The notes beneath the pieces are model-generated. The model did not search any database and was not told the origin of the DNA. It worked only from the letters and a program-made list of their open reading frames with translations. A stretch of DNA of 64,000 nucleotides from Veillonella nakazawae (GTDB lineage: Bacteria > Bacillota > Negativicutes > Veillonellales > Veillonellaceae). Positions 61,472-64,000 of the stretch are shown piece after piece (position 1 is the stretch's first letter; every line of letters starts with the position of its first letter). Made by a program: the position numbers and the translations under genes. Location: assembly GCF_013393365.1 (NCBI RefSeq), contig NZ_AP022321.1, positions 1,626,501-1,690,500 on the forward strand, read 5' to 3'.

Positions 61472-61924
61472 TTATAAAAGAAAAGAATTCCCACAACGTA
61501 AACATATATATGTATGCTCCCAGTCGCGACGTAATCCTGGATATATGTCTCTATTCCATACATAACGTTGATATGTTTTGTAGATTAACAACGCATATGC
61601 ACCAAAATAAATGATAAGAGAAGCCTCATGTTTACTTAGACCGGAAATCCAAAGCAATAATACGAGACCAAATTGAATCGCAATCCACCACTTTAAAATA
61701 AATGTAGCAATTGATTTTTTCATCGGAGGTTTTGCCATCATAGAAAGTGCTGTTTGTTGCGTTCCTACAGTATTGCCAATACCAACACCTACTCGACCAC
61801 CAGCACCAATACCTACACCTGTAGTTACACCATTTACATTAGAAAAGCCACCAGCATAAGCAATATTATAACTTTGAATATTTTCCGACTGACAATATGG
61901 ACACACGTATGCATTCTCGCTCAT
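61472..61924 (-). CDS. Zinc-ribbon membrane protein of unknown function
   Basis: A 150-residue protein. A CPYC pair near the start (residues 8-11) and CLRCG at the end (about 142-146) could together form one zinc ribbon. Between them are a Gly-rich stretch (TTGVGIGAGGRVGVGIGNTVG) and two hydrophobic helices (about 74-93 and 101-117). AGGAGAG precedes the ATG. It is the last chromosomal gene before the Tn916-type element. No family recognised. Confidence 0.7.
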   Translation of the reverse strand: MSENAYVCPYCQSENIQSYNIAYAGGFSNVNGVTTGVGIGAGGRVGVGIGNTVGTQQTALSMMAKPPMKKSIATFILKWWIAIQFGLVLLLWISGLSKHEASLIIYFGAYALLIYKTYQRYVWNRDIYPGLRRDWEHTYICLRCGNSFLL

Positions 61925-62160
61925 AAAGCTCTCTCCTATTATATTTCAACATATTATAATAGTTTATATCCTACTTAGAATTAATGAGAGAGTAATGAGA
62001 ATTACAATATTTTTATGACTAAACAAAGTATAAATTTCTAATTATCTTTTTATATTTTCTTAAATGCTCGTAAAGCCTTATTCTATGTGCTTTCGAGTAT
62101 TTTTACTGTAGGAAGATACTTCACGTTTCTTTGCATATTTCCTCATGTCTTAGCTGTCAG

Positions 62161-62196
62161 AAGTGGTAAATAAGTAGTAAATTCATTTGTACTACT
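62161..62196. promoter_or_regulatory. Integrase arm-binding (DR2-type) repeats
   Basis: GTGGTAAAT (62163-62171) and GTAGTAAAT (62174-62182) are direct repeats 11 bases apart, next to the int stop; an inverted copy TTTGTACTAC overlaps the stop. The second repeat, AGTAGTAAATTC, is the site bound by the N-terminal domain of Tn916 Int in published structural work. Confidence 0.8.
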
Positions 62197-63412
62197 AAGC
62201 AACAAGACGCTCCTGTTGCTTCTCTTTATTCAAGCGTTTCATTTCTGCCATTGCAGAATCGAATGTTGCATGTGCGTAATAGTTCAGCGTCATGGCTATA
62301 TTAGCATGTCCCATAATGTACTGTAATGCCTTTGGATTCATTCCTGCATTTGCATAGTTGGTACAGAATGTATGTCGCAAACTATGTGGAGTGATGTGTG
62401 GCAATTTATCCTCGTTATACTTATTGTATTTCTTAACAAGACCTTTCATCATGCCGTTGTAATCACTTGCCACTTTTGGATAGTTCTTTCTATTAAGAAA
62501 GAGGAAATCACTATATCCATCAATCTCAACACGCTTATCATTCTTTCGATTCGCTAACACTCGCTTAAATGCTTGATAGGCTTCTTCAACCATAGGAACT
62601 TGACGTTCGCCACTTTTGGTCTTTGGTGTTTCAATGTAGTACCCAATTTCAGTATCTCTCAATAGCTGATGGTCTATATTGACAAGACGATTCTCAAAAT
62701 CTAAATCTGGAAGTGTCAAACCACCAAACTCTGAAATACGAAGACCTGTTTTTAAGAGTATCAGAATTTCATCATAATTTTTGCTGTAGGTTTTATCAGC
62801 TTTTGCAAAGGCTAACAGTTTTTCTTCCTGTTCTTCTGTTAGTACGGTCTTAGGGACAGTATCATCATCAAGAACTGCTTTCAGTTGAAAGTCAAATGGA
62901 TTCTTCCGAACACAATCATCTTGTATAGCAATATAGAATGAAGCCTTTAAAGAACGTTTGTAGTTATTGATGGTTTGATAAGCATAACCATTTTCACTCA
63001 TTCTAATAGCCCATTCTTTAGCGTCTGATGGCTTAATACTGTCAATACTTCTTACACCTAACTTGTCTTTCTTCAAAATATCCATAAGATATTTGCGTCC
63101 AGTTTCAGTGTTTTTTCTAACCTTTGGTCTTTGAGCGTTCTGTTTTGCGTAAAGCTGGCAGAGTGTCATTTTCTTTCCTACAACATCAATACCATCATGA
63201 ATGTCTTTCTGTAACTCTGCGATTTTCTCTCTAAGTGAGATACAATCACGCTTTCCTGCTGGTACTCGGTCTGTAGCCACAAGTTTCCACGAGTAAACAA
63301 ATTGCGGTTCTCCAAATGAATCTATATATTTGTATAAGTATCTTCCGTCTTTTCGTTGGCTCTCTCCAGTCTTTAAGATTCGACCTTTATTGTCACGTCT
63401 TTTTTCTGACAT
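62195..63412 (-). CDS. int: Tn916-type integrase (tyrosine recombinase)
   Basis: A 405-residue recombinase that excises and integrates the element. The N-terminal arm-binding domain (about 1-75) starts SEKRRDNKGRILKTGESQRK, then a core-binding SAM-like domain and the catalytic domain with Arg in TGLRISEFGG, HxxR in HSLRHTFC, His in MGHANIAMT and the Tyr nucleophile in LNYYAHAT. From memory it is essentially the enterococcal Tn916 protein. RBS AAAGGAG is upstream of the ATG. Confidence 0.96.
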   Translation of the reverse strand: MSEKRRDNKGRILKTGESQRKDGRYLYKYIDSFGEPQFVYSWKLVATDRVPAGKRDCISLREKIAELQKDIHDGIDVVGKKMTLCQLYAKQNAQRPKVRKNTETGRKYLMDILKKDKLGVRSIDSIKPSDAKEWAIRMSENGYAYQTINNYKRSLKASFYIAIQDDCVRKNPFDFQLKAVLDDDTVPKTVLTEEQEEKLLAFAKADKTYSKNYDEILILLKTGLRISEFGGLTLPDLDFENRLVNIDHQLLRDTEIGYYIETPKTKSGERQVPMVEEAYQAFKRVLANRKNDKRVEIDGYSDFLFLNRKNYPKVASDYNGMMKGLVKKYNKYNEDKLPHITPHSLRHTFCTNYANAGMNPKALQYIMGHANIAMTLNYYAHATFDSAMAEMKRLNKEKQQERLVA

Positions 63413-63493
63413 GGCATTTGCTCCTTTCCTTTATGGAAAGAGCCTTGATACGACTTAATACTATTTTATCATATACAAGACCCTTTGGCGACG

Positions 63494-63697
63494 CTAGATT
63501 GCGTCCAATGTATCTATAATTTTTTCAAATTGTTTTCGTTTAATCTGAATACGATTGCCATTCATAATCAGCCAATTTGCATTTTTATTTTCCTCTGCCA
63601 AGCGTCGTAGCTTGTTTTCGCCAATACGAAAATATTTTGACGCTTCTTCAATGGTTAGGGTATAACGTTCCCAAATAGGAATGTCAGTCTGCTTCAT
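63494..63697 (-). CDS. xis: Tn916-type excisionase
   Basis: A 67-residue winged-helix DNA-binding protein ([40 protein letters not shown]) that bends DNA near the ends and directs excision. AAGGAGG precedes the ATG. It lies 81 bases upstream of int, the standard order. Confidence 0.95.
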
Positions 63698-64000
63698 AAA
63701 ATCCTCCTTTCCAAATCACTTATTTGGATTTCATAAAAGTTGTTTTACCAGCAATCGAACAGCTTTAGCAAAGCTCACGGGAGTTCCACCCCTGCATGGT
63801 TCTCATGTAGCCATACTCATTGCCTGCGACGGTTTTATCACGCTCGGACTATTGACTGTATGGGAGTATCATTATCACGATAAGAATGTCGTTGCAGGCA
63901 ATCCTGCTAAAGATTGCTTCTCGGATCACTAACATGAATCGCTCGCTATCTTTATAAGATAGGTCATGGCGGTTAGTTCCGTTGGCTCTTTTCTTATCGA
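63698..64000 (-). other. Tn916-type leader upstream of xis
   Basis: No convincing gene. On the minus strand two short frames are open to the window edge: one ends at about 63929 with ...TAMTYLIKIASDSC, the other at about 63852. Either may be the tail of the next element gene. The rest presumably holds the xis-int promoter; an inverted GATTGC..GCAATC stretch lies near 63898-63917. Confidence 0.45.

Larger units (their letters stand above)
62020..64000 (-). mobile_element. Tn916-family conjugative transposon, int/xis end (partial)
   Basis: Integrase, excisionase and the integrase arm-binding repeats are all Tn916-like. The element end is placed near 62020-62030, where an AT-rich chromosomal stretch meets the sequence ACAAAGTATAAATTTCT. 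The exact junction cannot be set without the other end or an empty site. The body of the element, including any resistance gene, lies past 64000. Confidence 0.85.

Noticed and set aside
63681..63932. 83-codon plus-strand frame opposite the xis leader
   Set aside because: Overlaps the xis start and regulatory DNA and has no RBS; gene annotation is not supported, although the frame is intact.

Overview
The window looks like a chromosomal segment of Veillonella (Negativicutes, an anaerobic diderm member of the Firmicutes). The assignment is inferred from AT-rich DNA, Firmicutes-style ribosome binding sites and terminators, and a gene set that fits lactate/amino-acid-fermenting anaerobes: two-subunit Fe-S fumarase, aspartate ammonia-lyase, two-subunit L-serine dehydratase, hybrid cluster protein and many small exported proteins. 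No 16S gene is present to confirm it.

Layout. 1-5258 (-): start of rpoC and complete rpoB. 5514-10260: aspA (-), a GT39-type membrane glycosyltransferase (+) and an IS1249/IS256-like element inserted in the last codons of that gene; this block separates rpoBC from the rest of the ribosomal operon. 10276-13673 (-): rpmG-secE-nusG-rplK-rplA-rplJ-rplL with a good promoter and an L10 leader attenuator. 13882-17484 (-): quinol NO reductase and tuf. 17727-18167 (-): five tRNAs. 18276-22579 (-): a decayed uppP, an orphan BrxF-like ATPase, an exported protein, hypB, hypA and folD. 22698-29560 (-): PBP, CCA-adding enzyme, serine dehydratase, hcp. 29835 (+): a Crp/Fnr regulator divergent from hcp. 30723-34844 (-): an acidic membrane protein, a YwlG-like protein and the fumarase subunits. 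35587-35820 (+): three tRNAs. 35928-37263: two exported proteins. 37412-44441 (-): the complete F-type ATP synthase operon, preceded by wecB/mnaA and a WecA/TagO homologue. 46827-51254 (-): PFL/UPF0210, ACT protein, phosphoglucomutase, YitT. 51460-56184 (+): ispE, a GntR regulator, an AGCS symporter and glutamate dehydrogenase. 56231-57700: an IS3/IS150-type element. 57742-61924 (-): queT with a preQ1 riboswitch, queC, xth and others. About 62020 to the end: the int/xis end of a Tn916-family conjugative transposon continuing past the window.

How it fits together. AspA, the Fe-S fumarase, serine dehydratase and Gdh feed amino acids into fumarate, malate, pyruvate and 2-oxoglutarate. Hcp, NO reductase and the Crp/Fnr regulator suggest defence against nitrosative stress, although norB is not adjacent to hcp. 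The F-ATPase c subunit carries a proton-type site with two carboxylates. Most notable observations: two insertion sequences whose pre-insertion sites can be rebuilt to the base (one in a gene end, one in a terminator loop), shared sequence motifs upstream of aspA and gdhA, an orphan BrxF-like gene in a hydrogenase-maturation gene cluster, the split rpl-rpo operon, and a long helical insertion in RpoB.
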